NCBI RefSeq assembly: GCF_042646125.1
Contig: NZ_JBHRSW010000007.1
Location: 104,713-168,712 of the forward strand
Origin: Glaciecola flavus
GTDB taxonomy: Bacteria; Pseudomonadota; Gammaproteobacteria; Enterobacterales; Alteromonadaceae
Direction: 5' to 3'
Length of the DNA stretch: 64,000 nt
In this document: positions 9,824 to 18,915 of the stretch, one piece after another
How the letters are laid out: each line of letters starts with the position of its first letter
Position numbering within the stretch: the first letter of the stretch is position 1
The notes under the pieces: model-generated
Databases searched by the model: none
What the model was told of the DNA's origin: nothing
The model's input: only the letters and a program-made list of their open reading frames with translations
Made by a program: the position numbers and the translations under genes

Positions 9824-9852
9824 TTGACACTTAAAATAAATAACAATATAAG
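9824..9852 (+). promoter_or_regulatory. Promoter of the MarR-GNAT gene
   Basis: TTGACA at 9824-9829 and TATAAG at 9847-9852 with a 17-bp spacer, a near-consensus sigma-70 promoter pointing to the gene at 9898. It shows that the regulator can be transcribed separately from the efflux operon. Confidence 0.65.
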
Positions 9853-9855
9853 TAG

Positions 9856-9875
9856 TTATATAAATTATTATATAA
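9856..9875. promoter_or_regulatory. Twin TTATATAA palindromes, candidate operator
   Basis: Two copies of the self-complementary octamer TTATATAA (9856-9863 and 9868-9875), 12 bp start to start, lie just after the -10 box and 22 bp before the start codon. Position and symmetry fit a MarR-type autoregulatory site. In such AT-rich DNA a chance occurrence is possible. Confidence 0.4.
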
Positions 9876-9897
9876 ACGATTATTTTAAGGGCAGTTG

Positions 9898-10857
9898 ATG
9901 GACTATTTTGATGAATTTGGTGAACTAGGTTTGGGGAGTCGCTTGAAAAGGCTTAGTGATAGATTAATGACCGATGCTAACGCGGTCTATCAAGCCTTTG
10001 ACTTACCTATCCAACCTAAGTGGTTTAGTTTGTTGTCACTGTTGCGTGATAAAAAACGCGTATCCGTTGTACAGGCGTCCGAATTACTTGGTCTGTCACA
10101 GCCTGCACTTAGTCAATTTTGCAAACAATTGCTTGAAGTGCAGCTGATTGAACTTGTCCCAGAGACAAAGGACGCTCGTAAAAAAATAATGCAATTGAGT
10201 AGCAAGGGTTTTGTTGCTTTAGAAAATGTGCAAATGGTCTGGGGTGCCGTGGAAAAAGCCGCTGTTGATTTGAGTCGTGAAGAGGGGAACGATTTTTACC
10301 AAGCTGTTCGAAGTTTCGAAAATTCTTTGAAAAACAAAAGCTTACTAACGCGCACAAAATCATACTTATCGTCTATTGATTCCGAAGCTTTGCATTTTTT
10401 ACCCTTTGAGCAGGACTTAGCCCCGTATTTTGAAGTGATAAATATTGAATGGGTCGAACAAATGTTTGAGTTGGAGGAGATTGACAAAAAAGTATTGAGT
10501 CAACCCTATGATTATATTGTCCGCCCTGGGGGAGAGATTTGGTTTGCAAAGCATGCTTTGCATGGCATCGTCGGAACCTGTGCGCTATTAAAAACGGCTG
10601 AAGGAGAGTTTGAATTAACTAAGATGGGCGTATTGAGCGCTATGCGCGGCCACAGAATAGGGGAGCGCTTATTGCAACATGTAATTGCTCAAGCCGAGCA
10701 AATGAAGGTTAATAAACTTTACCTGCTCACCAACAAAAAATGTGAAGCGGCTATTCACCTATACGAGAAGTTAGGTTTTGAGCATAGTCAGGATATCATG
10801 CGCCAGTATGGCGGCCACTACAAAAGATGTGATGTGGCAATGTTGTATACAGGTTAA
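9898..10857 (+). CDS. Fused MarR-type regulator and GNAT acetyltransferase
   Basis: 319 aa in two parts. Residues about 30-140 form a winged helix of the MarR type (KKRVSVVQASELLGLSQPALSQFCKQL). Residues about 160-319 are a GNAT acetyltransferase with the acetyl-CoA loop RGHRIGERLL and the late motif AAIHLYEKLGFEH. This fusion is a known architecture in proteobacteria. ATG at 9898 has AAGGG upstream. It follows the RND operon in the same direction with its own promoter, which suggests, but does not prove, a role in controlling it. The acetyl acceptor is unknown. Confidence 0.88.
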   Translation: MDYFDEFGELGLGSRLKRLSDRLMTDANAVYQAFDLPIQPKWFSLLSLLRDKKRVSVVQASELLGLSQPALSQFCKQLLEVQLIELVPETKDARKKIMQLSSKGFVALENVQMVWGAVEKAAVDLSREEGNDFYQAVRSFENSLKNKSLLTRTKSYLSSIDSEALHFLPFEQDLAPYFEVINIEWVEQMFELEEIDKKVLSQPYDYIVRPGGEIWFAKHALHGIVGTCALLKTAEGEFELTKMGVLSAMRGHRIGERLLQHVIAQAEQMKVNKLYLLTNKKCEAAIHLYEKLGFEHSQDIMRQYGGHYKRCDVAMLYTG

Positions 10858-10985
10858 TGAATCGAGTTTCGGTATGAAAACTAAAAGAGAGCATAGCCAA
10901 AAAAAGGTTCGCACATCATTTGACTAAGGTCGTCCTAAGTCATTAATATTGCGCTGAAACCGCTAAAAAATTATAAGGATATTCT

Positions 10986-12164
10986 ATGCTGCCTATGAAC
11001 TTGGCAAAATGCTTTATTTTACTTTTTTCATTTATTGCTTTTTCCTCTAGCTGCAATGAGTTAAAAAAAATAGAGGTTACAGCTACCAATAACTTTCAGT
11101 CTTCCACCTTTGCACATCCTAAGGGACTAGAGACGACCCAAAACCCAAAACTTAGCGCGTATGTGTTTGAACGCGCAAAATTTCAAAACTTATCTGATCC
11201 GCAACTATTTATTCAAGTTATGGATTGGGTTGCAAGTCAATGGCAACATGACGGCTTTAATCAAGCCCCTCATGGGATGAGTTCTTTGGAAATACTTAAA
11301 AACGTGCACGAACGCGGTGAGCGTTATCGCTGTGTTGAGTATGGCAAAGTGATGGCTGACATCCTCTCTGCAATGGGGCATTACTCGAGAACGGTCGGTC
11401 TGCAATCAAGCGATGTTGCATATGGTGGCTGGGGGAAAGGGCATGTGGCGGCAGAAGTATGGTCTAATAGTTTGAATAAGTGGGTCTTTTTTGACCCTCA
11501 ATTCAGTATTTACGCAATGAATGAAGGCGAGTATTTGAATATTTACGACATTCATTTACTGAAAGCCAAAGGAAAGTTGGAGCAAATTGATTTTATTACC
11601 ACTTCCAAATATGCCAGTGCAAACAATCTTGATCATGCTGTGGCCGCGAAAGAATACAAATTATTTTTGAGTAATTATCTAGGGTTTCACGTATCAAGTG
11701 TTTTCATAAATGGGGAATATCAAAATCTTTACTTGATGATGGAGTCCAAGGCTCCAGCTTTGACATTTCAAGGAATGGGAAGAACAACGCAGTCATTATT
11801 TACTGACTCTTTCGACATTGCTTATCCAAAACTGAATCAGGTGGTTGTTTCTTTATCAGCTTTACCAAACGAAAATTCAAATGTTCAACAGATATTTAAA
11901 GAGTATGGGATTAAGACAGAGGAGCAATATATTGACAATATGTGGAGATTTGCCGCAAAAGGCGAGATTGCTATGAGCTTTAATACCAATATGAAAAATT
12001 TTAAAAGCTATCAAGTTAAGATTGGCAATGGTATTTGGGAACAAATTGATGGAGAGGAATTTTTATGGAACCTCTCTTTGGGAGAAAACGTATTTCAAGT
12101 GCGAAGCATGTCTACTAGTAATGTATATGGTCCGACTACATTTATTGAAATAATGTATTACTAA
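10986..12164 (+). CDS. Exported transglutaminase-like protein
   Basis: 392 aa. Hydrophobic leader with FSSSC at about residue 22, a weak lipobox, so possibly a lipoprotein. The centre carries the papain-like transglutaminase triad: Cys in RYRCVEYGKV (about 117), His in GKGHVAAEVW (about 152) and Asp in WVFFDPQFS (about 168). These domains can act as proteases or cross-linkers. The last 200 residues match nothing I recognise. AAGGA lies six bases before the ATG. Monocistronic by spacing. Confidence 0.72.
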   Translation: MLPMNLAKCFILLFSFIAFSSSCNELKKIEVTATNNFQSSTFAHPKGLETTQNPKLSAYVFERAKFQNLSDPQLFIQVMDWVASQWQHDGFNQAPHGMSSLEILKNVHERGERYRCVEYGKVMADILSAMGHYSRTVGLQSSDVAYGGWGKGHVAAEVWSNSLNKWVFFDPQFSIYAMNEGEYLNIYDIHLLKAKGKLEQIDFITTSKYASANNLDHAVAAKEYKLFLSNYLGFHVSSVFINGEYQNLYLMMESKAPALTFQGMGRTTQSLFTDSFDIAYPKLNQVVVSLSALPNENSNVQQIFKEYGIKTEEQYIDNMWRFAAKGEIAMSFNTNMKNFKSYQVKIGNGIWEQIDGEEFLWNLSLGENVFQVRSMSTSNVYGPTTFIEIMYY

Positions 12165-12290
12165 CCTTATCAAGGTCTGGCGGCATACTTGGTTAGGCGC
12201 ATTAAAGTTTTATAACACAACTGGCAGAGATAAACTCTGCCATTGTGGTTGGAGTTTTCTGAAAAACTAGCAGGATTGATAGCGCCGAAC

Positions 12291-12620
12291 TTAAGTTTTG
12301 CGACGAATGTAGTTGTAAACGTCAGCTGAGTTGTTTTCTAAAGCAAAAGTCAATAAGTCCGTTTCATTGCACTTAACTCCTCGTTCAGCAGAGATAGCTG
12401 CCCGCAATATGGCTCTGCGGTAGACATTGTGTGATATTTTCTGCGCTTTTTGTCTAATTGCTTGTCGCAACATATCAGTGTCGTTTGTCGCTGCGGCTTT
12501 ACAAAACTTGTAATATTCGACATCACCGGTGAAAGTAAATTCTTCATACGATACGGTTTTTGTGTGTGCTAGTGCACTTGTACTTAGAGCAGTTAAGACA
12601 ACAAAAAGTAAAGTTTTCAT
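12291..12620 (-). CDS. Small secreted protein, resembles DUF3718
   Basis: 109 aa with a clear signal peptide ending near SALA-HT. The mature part has two cysteines (FCKAAATND and VKCNETDLLTFA) in a pattern I associate with the small DUF3718 proteins of Alteromonadales and vibrios; that link is from memory. Likely periplasmic with one disulfide. Function unknown. Stands alone, with no operon partner. Confidence 0.62.
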   Translation of the reverse strand: MKTLLFVVLTALSTSALAHTKTVSYEEFTFTGDVEYYKFCKAAATNDTDMLRQAIRQKAQKISHNVYRRAILRAAISAERGVKCNETDLLTFALENNSADVYNYIRRKT

Positions 12621-12829
12621 AGTTCATCCACTTGTTGATTAAATCAATGTTTAATATGGCTCGTAACATCATATGGATTTACTTTTCTGCTTAAATAATG
12701 AACGAATTAACTTGCTGATGATTGTCGAAATTAACGAACTGTTAATATTTATCATGAGCTTACGTAAGAAAAAGCTGTCAGTTCTCAGCAAGCGCAACTA
12801 TAAAGTCGGATCTGTAATAAATGGTTATG

Positions 12830-12845
12830 CTGTATTAATATACAA
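12830..12845. promoter_or_regulatory. LexA (SOS) box of dinB
   Basis: CTGT-ATTAATAT-ACAA fits the gammaproteobacterial LexA consensus CTGT-N8-ACAG with one change in the last base and an AT-alternating centre. It lies 56 bp upstream of the dinB start codon. SOS control of dinB is established in related bacteria, so this site is well supported. Confidence 0.82.
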
Positions 12846-12882
12846 GTATATTTAGTTGGCTTCTCAATGTGGTGCACACCCA

Positions 12883-12900
12883 AACCGACAGACCCTAAAA
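12883..12900. repeat. Half copy of the AGGGTCTGT-type repeat abutting dinB
   Basis: The bases just before the dinB ATG (GACAGACCCTA then AAAA), preceded by a CACACCCAAACC stretch, match the right half and loop of the palindrome at 30002-30036 closely. It looks like a partial copy of that short repeat serving as the 5' leader of dinB. No good Shine-Dalgarno sequence is seen in it. Confidence 0.45.
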
Positions 12901-13962
12901 ATGAAAAAGTTTATACACATAGATATGGACGCATTTTACGTTTCTGTGGAAATACGCGACAGGCCAGAATTGGCATCACTTCCCGTTGCTGTTGGAGGGC
13001 GTTCGCGTCAGAGGGGCGTACTGTCTACCTGCAACTATATTGCTCGAAAATATGGTGTGCATTCTGCCATGCCGACTGCAATTGCGATAAGAAAATGTCC
13101 TGACTTGGTGGTTTTGCCAGGAAGAATGTCAATTTATAAAGAAATCAGTGGGCAAATTAGGCAAATTTTTGCGCGTTATACGCCTTTAATTGAACCATTG
13201 TCTCTAGATGAAGCGTACTTAGACGTCACTGATTCAGAAGCATGCAATGGTTCAGCAACCCTTATTGCCAAGGAAATTAGACAAGCAATATATGAAGAGC
13301 TTCAGTTGACTGCGTCTGCTGGTATCGCGCCTTTGAAGTTTGTCGCGAAGATTGCATCAGATTTAAATAAACCAAATGGGCAGTTTTTGGTCAAGCCTGA
13401 AGAAATGGATACGTTTTTGATGGATCTGCCTTTACAGAAAATCCCAGGCGTGGGGAAGGTCAGCTTTGAAAAACTCGCTGCGCTTGGATGGACGCATGGA
13501 CGTCACATTCGAAATTTAGCTAAGCATAAGGTAGTAGAGCAGTTTGGTAAATTTGGTTTGTCGCTTTGGAGTAAGTGCAATGGTATCGACAATCGCAAGG
13601 TACAAGTGTCCAGAGTCAGAAAATCGGTGGGTGTAGAGCATACTTTTTCCGCGAACTTGAAGCATTGTGATCAACTTTACCAATACTTAATAAACAAGTT
13701 GTTACCTGAGTTAAAACAACGTGGTCGTGCTTATATTGACGCTTGCAGAGTAGATAAGGTCGGTGTCAAAATAAAATTTGAGGACTTTGTCCAAACAACA
13801 AAAGAGCAAAAACATCAAAACCTTGATGAAGAGGTTTTCAAGGCGCTATTGCATGAAGCTTTTTTAAGAGGAAAGGGTAAGTCTGTTCGACTTTTAGGCA
13901 TACACATTGGTGTTGCTGAAAAGAACGACGAATCAACACAGCTCTCACTCACTTTAGAATGA
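12901..13962 (+). CDS. dinB: DNA polymerase IV
   Basis: 353 aa Y-family translesion polymerase. The palm motifs are present: IHIDMDAFYVSVE at the start and SLDEAYLDVT near residue 105 supply the three catalytic acidic residues. A helix-hairpin-helix PGVGKVSFEKL occurs around 182 and the little-finger domain follows. The last residues (TQLSLTLE) form a clamp-binding motif of the QLxLxL type. The ATG at 12901 aligns with the family N-terminus; an upstream TTG would only add unrelated residues. The LexA box upstream and the terminator right at the stop make it a single-gene SOS unit. Confidence 0.95.
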   Translation: MKKFIHIDMDAFYVSVEIRDRPELASLPVAVGGRSRQRGVLSTCNYIARKYGVHSAMPTAIAIRKCPDLVVLPGRMSIYKEISGQIRQIFARYTPLIEPLSLDEAYLDVTDSEACNGSATLIAKEIRQAIYEELQLTASAGIAPLKFVAKIASDLNKPNGQFLVKPEEMDTFLMDLPLQKIPGVGKVSFEKLAALGWTHGRHIRNLAKHKVVEQFGKFGLSLWSKCNGIDNRKVQVSRVRKSVGVEHTFSANLKHCDQLYQYLINKLLPELKQRGRAYIDACRVDKVGVKIKFEDFVQTTKEQKHQNLDEEVFKALLHEAFLRGKGKSVRLLGIHIGVAEKNDESTQLSLTLE

Positions 13963-13990
13963 GGATTGTTTAATCCTCTATATTTTTGTG
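13961..13990 (+). terminator. Intrinsic terminator of dinB
   Basis: GAGGATT-GTTT-AATCCTC hairpin (13961-13978) starting inside the dinB stop codon, followed by TATATTTTT. The stem is a perfect 7 bp. A short T-run makes it a reasonable terminator. Confidence 0.7.
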
Positions 13991-14028
13991 GGCGCATATA
14001 AGCTCACGTTACGACAGAAGGAATATAA

Positions 14029-14877
14029 ATGAAAAACTGGTTGGTATTGTTGGTAGTAATCTTCGCAAGTTTACCTTGTACAGCGCGAAATAGATTCGCA
14101 GAAGTAAAAATAGAAACGATTCCTGTTGCTGAATCGGTCTACATGTTAGTGGGAGCAGGTGGAAACATTGGTGTATCTGCAGGAGATGATGGTGTGTTAA
14201 TTGTTGATGACCAGTTCGCCCCATTGGCAGAAAAAATAGATAGAGCTTTACAGGCTCTCAGTGGTTCGCCTACCAAGTATGTCATCAATACGCACTATCA
14301 TGGTGACCACACTGGCTCAAACGAGTTTTTTCAAAAGAAAAAAGGAGCAACAGTCTTTGCTCATGATAATGTGCGAATTCGGCTTGCATCAAATGAAAAA
14401 ATTAGTGTTGGGGCGCTACCTGTAGTGACTTATGAAGATGGCATAAAATTTCATTTAAACGGCGATACTATCCATGTTATTCATTTAGAAAAAGGACATA
14501 CTGATGGAGACAGTGTTGTTTGGTTTGAAAAGTCGAATGTACTGCATACTGGCGATTTGTTTTTTGCTGGTCTCTTCCCCTACATTGACCTAGGAGCCGG
14601 TGGAGACGTGAAAGGTTACATCGAGTCAGTTGAGACCTTGCTGTCGCGTATTTCTGAAGATACTAAAATCATTCCTGGTCATGGTCCTTTGTCTACCAAA
14701 CAAGACTTGAAAATATTCGTCGAAATGATCAAAGAAACGTACGCCTACGTGCAAAAATTAAAACAAGAAGGTATGTCTGAAGACAAAATTATAGAAAAAG
14801 GTTTGGATGCAAAGTGGAATTCATGGACGTGGAACTTTATTAACGAAGCGCGTTGGATAAAAACCTTATACCAATAA
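14029..14877 (+). CDS. Exported metallo-beta-lactamase-fold hydrolase
   Basis: 282 aa with an N-terminal signal peptide (LVLLVVIFASLPCTA). The metal-binding set is present: THYHGDHTG (HxHxDH, about residue 88), GHTDGD (about 160), HTGDLFF and a C-terminal PGHGPL. This is the subgroup of periplasmic MBL proteins that includes the quinoprotein relay and alkyl-sulfatase-like enzymes; the substrate is not evident. A strong GAAGGA site precedes the ATG. It converges with the ammonia-lyase gene. Confidence 0.85.
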   Translation: MKNWLVLLVVIFASLPCTARNRFAEVKIETIPVAESVYMLVGAGGNIGVSAGDDGVLIVDDQFAPLAEKIDRALQALSGSPTKYVINTHYHGDHTGSNEFFQKKKGATVFAHDNVRIRLASNEKISVGALPVVTYEDGIKFHLNGDTIHVIHLEKGHTDGDSVVWFEKSNVLHTGDLFFAGLFPYIDLGAGGDVKGYIESVETLLSRISEDTKIIPGHGPLSTKQDLKIFVEMIKETYAYVQKLKQEGMSEDKIIEKGLDAKWNSWTWNFINEARWIKTLYQ

Positions 14878-14950
14878 CTTGGGCAATCATTGCTTAGATT
14901 CGGTCTGAACGCTTGAACCGTGCTGACGATACGCTGGATTAGTGCGCCAA

Positions 14951-14976
14951 CAAAGGCTTTATGTCTTTGTTGATAC
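14951..14976. repeat. Hairpin in a convergent intergenic gap
   Basis: CAACAAAG, nine bases, CTTTGTTG: a perfect 8-bp stem between two converging genes. It lacks a T-run, so a role as terminator is uncertain. Confidence 0.4.
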
Positions 14977-14983
14977 TGCCAGA

Positions 14984-15973
14984 TCAAAGACTGGGCAAAT
15001 CGCTTAAGTAGTCATCTTGCCAGATCATTTGCATGGACTGGGCACTGATGTTTCCGCCACTGAGTATGACCAGAACGCGCTTTCGAGATGTTTGTTTAGC
15101 CAGCCAACTTGTGACGGCTGCCATACTCATAGCACATGTAGGTTCAACGTGTACTTTGAGTATATGGTGCAACCATTGGGTCCAGTATTTTATTGCCTCT
15201 TCATTTACTTCATAAAAATCGTCCAAGGCTTGTAAATATGGGAAAGTTACTTCTCCGACAGCCGGAGTCGCCGCGCCGTCAGCGAGTGTTTCTGGTGCAG
15301 TGGGTAGATTCACAATCTTTCCCTGTCTCAATGAATCTGCAGCATCGTTTGCTGCTAACGGCTCTGTTCCAATCACCTGTGTATGGGGTGATAAGGAGCG
15401 GGCGGCAATTAGTGAACCACTCAATAAGCCACCTCCGCCACAAGGCGCAAATATACCGTCTATGTTGTCGAGTTCAGACAAGCTTTCGGCGATAACCGTG
15501 CCTTGACCCGCAACGACATCGGCGTCATTAAAAGGTTTGATCCAAGCACAGTGATCGGCTTGTGCAGCCTCTCTCACGGCTTCGTCAGCCAAAAGTCTAT
15601 TTGAGTATAGTTTCAGTGTTGCGCCATATGCACGCGTAGCACTTGCTTTAATGGGCGATATACTCTCGCTGGCATAAATACAAGTAGGTATACCGAGTTT
15701 ATTTCCGATGTAGGCCACGGCTTGAGCATGATTTCCCGACGAACTAGCAACAATCTTGTTAGGACGGTGGTTGTTTTCAAGTGCTTTCAATAAGAAGTTA
15801 GTCGCCCCTCTTAGTTTAAAAGCGCCTGTGGTTTGCATACACTCCGCTTTAAAAAAAATGTCATGCCCAAGCCATTGGTTGAGCATGGAAGAGGACAAAA
15901 TGGGGGTCTTTTTTATGTAAGGTGAAATTCGCTGTTGTGCCGCAAGAATGTCTGCAAACTGTATACTGCTCAA
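14984..15973 (-). CDS. PLP-dependent threonine/serine ammonia-lyase
   Basis: 329 aa fold-type II PLP enzyme. The Schiff-base lysine is in TGAFKLRGA (about residue 52), the substrate loop is SSGNHAQAVA and the phosphate-binding loop is PCGGGGLLSG. No C-terminal ACT regulatory domain, so it resembles the catabolic threonine dehydratase, serine racemase and threo-3-hydroxyaspartate lyase group rather than IlvA; the exact substrate cannot be called. Its start overlaps the stop of the upstream peptidase gene by 4 bp (ATGA), so the two are translationally coupled and may act in peptide and amino-acid catabolism. Confidence 0.85.
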   Translation of the reverse strand: MSSIQFADILAAQQRISPYIKKTPILSSSMLNQWLGHDIFFKAECMQTTGAFKLRGATNFLLKALENNHRPNKIVASSSGNHAQAVAYIGNKLGIPTCIYASESISPIKASATRAYGATLKLYSNRLLADEAVREAAQADHCAWIKPFNDADVVAGQGTVIAESLSELDNIDGIFAPCGGGGLLSGSLIAARSLSPHTQVIGTEPLAANDAADSLRQGKIVNLPTAPETLADGAATPAVGEVTFPYLQALDDFYEVNEEAIKYWTQWLHHILKVHVEPTCAMSMAAVTSWLAKQTSRKRVLVILSGGNISAQSMQMIWQDDYLSDLPSL

Positions 15974-18210
15974 TGTTGTTGCCTGTTGTCCAAATGCGTA
16001 TCAAAAAATCGCGTGATCGTATTGTATAGATGAGTACCCGTTTGTTTACCACGGATACTGTGTTTTTTACCTGGGTAGTCCATTGTATGAAATGGCAAAG
16101 CCAGATCTTGAAGGTGTTTGTAAAGCATTGTGCTGTGCGTAAACAAGACATTGTCGTCAGCCATTCCATGGTATATGAGCAATTCACCTTTAAGTTGATG
16201 TGCGTATGGAAACACACTGGCGTCAGTGTACGCCTTGTCTACAATGTTTGGGTTACCCATATAACGTTCTGTGTAGTGTGTGTCATACAGCCGCCAGTCA
16301 GTTACTGGTGCGCCTGATACCCCTGCTGTAAAATAATCGCCAGCTTTAAACATGCTCATTAGAGCCATGTAGCCACCATAACTGTGTCCGTATACGCCAA
16401 TTCGGTTTGGGTCAACATAGTCTAAACTTTTTAAAAAGTTAACGCCACTGATTTGGTCGCTAACCTCAATGTCTCCCATGGCACGGTAGAGCACATCCTC
16501 AAAGGCTTTGCCTCGATAGTTGGAACCACGATTATCTATACTAAATACGACGTAGCCCTTATTTACCCAATATTGAAACAATAAACCTCGGTTGCCTGCC
16601 CAACGATTGGTAACAACTTGCGCAATAGGGCCTCCATAAACATAAACAATGACGGGGTGCTTTCCCTTTAGCTCTTTGGGTGTGTACAAACGATAGTGTA
16701 AATCTGTCGTATTATCCTGAGACCTGATCTTACCAAAACTCGGTTTTACCCATTGAGCCTGAAAATCTGCCAGTGGGTGGGTAGTGTCGATTTTGTTTTC
16801 ACTTAACCAAGTTAGGCGTTTTCCTTCGCTATTGTGTAAGCTTACTTGTGGAGGGGTATTGATACTTGAACGATTGTTTACGTAGGCAGAGGCGTCCTTA
16901 CTAAATGTGGGGCTGTGATAGTAGCCGGGTGTTGATAAACGAGTGATTTTTTTTGTTTGCATATTTACACTGTATATATGACGTTCAGTGACACTATCTT
17001 TGCGACCAGTAAAGTAAATAAGCTCATTTTCAAAATCAATTGCTGAGATACTGTCTACTACCCAGTCTCCAGAGGTTAGCTGCGTTAGCTGTTTTCCATT
17101 ATTGTCATGTAAATACAGGTGTTTGTACCCGTCTTTTTCAGATGCCCAGATAATTTGTTGCTGCTTAGAGAAGTACAAATCATCATGTAAATTAATCCAT
17201 GTTGGACTTGTTTCACTTATTAGCGTGCTTACTTGTTGGGTGTTAAGGTGATAAGCCATTAAATCGAGGCGCTTTTGATCCCTTGATTGTACCTGAAACG
17301 TTAAGGCGTTATGGTGCATCCACTTAACTCTTGCTAAGTAAATATCTTTTGTATTACTCAGTGGTACCCAACTTTTGCTCTTGTCATCTAAGTTAATCAC
17401 AGCCAGTTCTATTTGCACATTGTTCGTACCTGCTTTAGGGTACTTTTGCTCAATCATTTTTATGCTGTCTGCGTAAATTTCTGAACGGGTAATGGTATCC
17501 ACAGGGCTTTCATCTACCTTGGTAACGGCAAGGTGTTTTTCATCAGGTGACCACCAGTAACCGGTCATTCTTGACATCTCTTCCTGCGATACAAATTCTG
17601 CCATGCCGTATTTAATATCACCGCCACCTTCAGTGGTGACAGCCTCTTCGACACCACTTTCAATATGCGTGACATAAAGATTTTGATTGCGGATGTAGGT
17701 GATATAGTTGCCTTTCGGAGAAAAGCGTACATCAGTTTCGAACTCTGGTGTTTCTACTAGCTTTTTCGCGGCCTTGTTACCTAGTTTGTAGTAGTAAATA
17801 TCGCCTGCGAGTGGGAAAACCAAGGCATCGCTTTGCGGGGACCAAGCGTAATCAAGTATCCCACTACCGTACACCCGCATCCGCTCTCTTCGGGCTTTTT
17901 CTTCGTCAGATAAGTTCTCGTTGCCGGTGTGTAAGTCATCTGCGTCGAACAAAATACGGGTTTTGCCACTTTTCAAGTGGTATTCCCATAGGTCATAGCG
18001 TTCAAAGTCCGTGGCTTTGCCTTTGATAAAGGTGACGCGCTCGCCATCAGGAGACAATTTTAATTTACTCGGAGCAGAGCCCGAGAGGCTAGGTGATTGA
18101 AATATACGCTCAATGCTAATGGTGTCACTAGCCAATACAGAGATGCTTGTTAAAGTTTGTACTGTAATTAGTACGCTGGTGGCAATAAATCTTAGTGTCG
18201 TTTTTGTCAT
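15970..18210 (-). CDS. Dipeptidyl peptidase IV (S9 family)
   Basis: 746 aa exported serine peptidase that removes X-Pro dipeptides. Signal peptide at residues 1-28. An N-terminal beta-propeller (about 50-480) includes the conserved FVSQEEMSRMTGYWWSPDE region, whose glutamates bind the substrate N-terminus in this family. The C-terminal alpha/beta-hydrolase has the nucleophile in GHSYGGYM, then HGMADDNVLF for the Asp and GKKHSIRG for the His. Full length. First gene of a two-gene operon with the ammonia-lyase. Confidence 0.93.
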   Translation of the reverse strand: MTKTTLRFIATSVLITVQTLTSISVLASDTISIERIFQSPSLSGSAPSKLKLSPDGERVTFIKGKATDFERYDLWEYHLKSGKTRILFDADDLHTGNENLSDEEKARRERMRVYGSGILDYAWSPQSDALVFPLAGDIYYYKLGNKAAKKLVETPEFETDVRFSPKGNYITYIRNQNLYVTHIESGVEEAVTTEGGGDIKYGMAEFVSQEEMSRMTGYWWSPDEKHLAVTKVDESPVDTITRSEIYADSIKMIEQKYPKAGTNNVQIELAVINLDDKSKSWVPLSNTKDIYLARVKWMHHNALTFQVQSRDQKRLDLMAYHLNTQQVSTLISETSPTWINLHDDLYFSKQQQIIWASEKDGYKHLYLHDNNGKQLTQLTSGDWVVDSISAIDFENELIYFTGRKDSVTERHIYSVNMQTKKITRLSTPGYYHSPTFSKDASAYVNNRSSINTPPQVSLHNSEGKRLTWLSENKIDTTHPLADFQAQWVKPSFGKIRSQDNTTDLHYRLYTPKELKGKHPVIVYVYGGPIAQVVTNRWAGNRGLLFQYWVNKGYVVFSIDNRGSNYRGKAFEDVLYRAMGDIEVSDQISGVNFLKSLDYVDPNRIGVYGHSYGGYMALMSMFKAGDYFTAGVSGAPVTDWRLYDTHYTERYMGNPNIVDKAYTDASVFPYAHQLKGELLIYHGMADDNVLFTHSTMLYKHLQDLALPFHTMDYPGKKHSIRGKQTGTHLYNTITRFFDTHLDNRQQH

Positions 18211-18273
18211 TTTTAGTATTTATAGTTATCGTTAAGATTAAGGCTAAAAAAGAGTACCATAAAGCGTGCGTAT

Positions 18274-18915
18274 ATGAATAATAAAAAAAGTGCTTTAGTA
18301 CTAGGGGCGACAGGGCTTGTGGGGTGCGCCTTAGTAAATGAATTGTGTTGGGATGAACGCTATGAGAAGGTTGTTTGCCTGATACGAAGCCCTCTAGTGG
18401 CAAGTCGCTACTTTGACCCTACGGGCAAAATTGAACCACTCGTTATAAATTTCGAAAATCTGCAAGATTATCAAGGTTATTTTTCTGTTGACCATGTTTA
18501 TTGTTGTTTAGGTACGACCATAAAACAAGCGGGTTCAAAATCAGCATTTCGTAAAGTCGATTTTCAACTCATCCACGTTGCCGCGCAACTTTCTCGCGCA
18601 CAGCGAGTCAAAAGCTTTGTATGGATATCCTCGGTCGGAGCAAACGCGAAGAGTCGTCATTTTTACTTACGCGTAAAAGGTGAATTAGAAAATGCGATTT
18701 TGTCTATGCCTCAGTTGAATAACCCTTCGGCAGTGAGACCGCCATTGCTGCATGATGACCGTACTTCGATTGGTCAGATAAATCGCCCTTTGGAAAGGTT
18801 TGCATCTTATGTATTGGTGGCGATAAGCCCTTTATTGATAGGGAGATTAAAAAAGTATCGACCGGTAAGAGCGATTCAGGTTGCAAGAGAAATGGTGAGG
18901 TTACAAGTTTTTTAG
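18274..18915 (+). CDS. NAD(P)-binding Rossmann protein (HTATIP2-like)
   Basis: 213 aa with an N-terminal GATGLVG nucleotide-binding loop and the atypical short-chain dehydrogenase pattern: VDHVYCCLGTTIKQAGS, SFVWISSVGANAKS, then YLRVKGELE where tyrosine and lysine sit at the catalytic spacing. This matches the HTATIP2/YbjT-like group of NAD(P)H-binding proteins, whose bacterial role is not established. Divergent from the DPP IV gene with a 63-bp gap. Confidence 0.78.
   Translation: MNNKKSALVLGATGLVGCALVNELCWDERYEKVVCLIRSPLVASRYFDPTGKIEPLVINFENLQDYQGYFSVDHVYCCLGTTIKQAGSKSAFRKVDFQLIHVAAQLSRAQRVKSFVWISSVGANAKSRHFYLRVKGELENAILSMPQLNNPSAVRPPLLHDDRTSIGQINRPLERFASYVLVAISPLLIGRLKKYRPVRAIQVAREMVRLQVF

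Noticed and set aside
12673..12855. 60-codon frame upstream of dinB
   Set aside because: It crosses the LexA box and promoter region, has no ribosome site and an odd composition; most likely chance.
18128..18403. 91-codon minus-strand frame across the DPP IV start and the Rossmann gene
   Set aside because: It overlaps two well-supported genes and has no family features.
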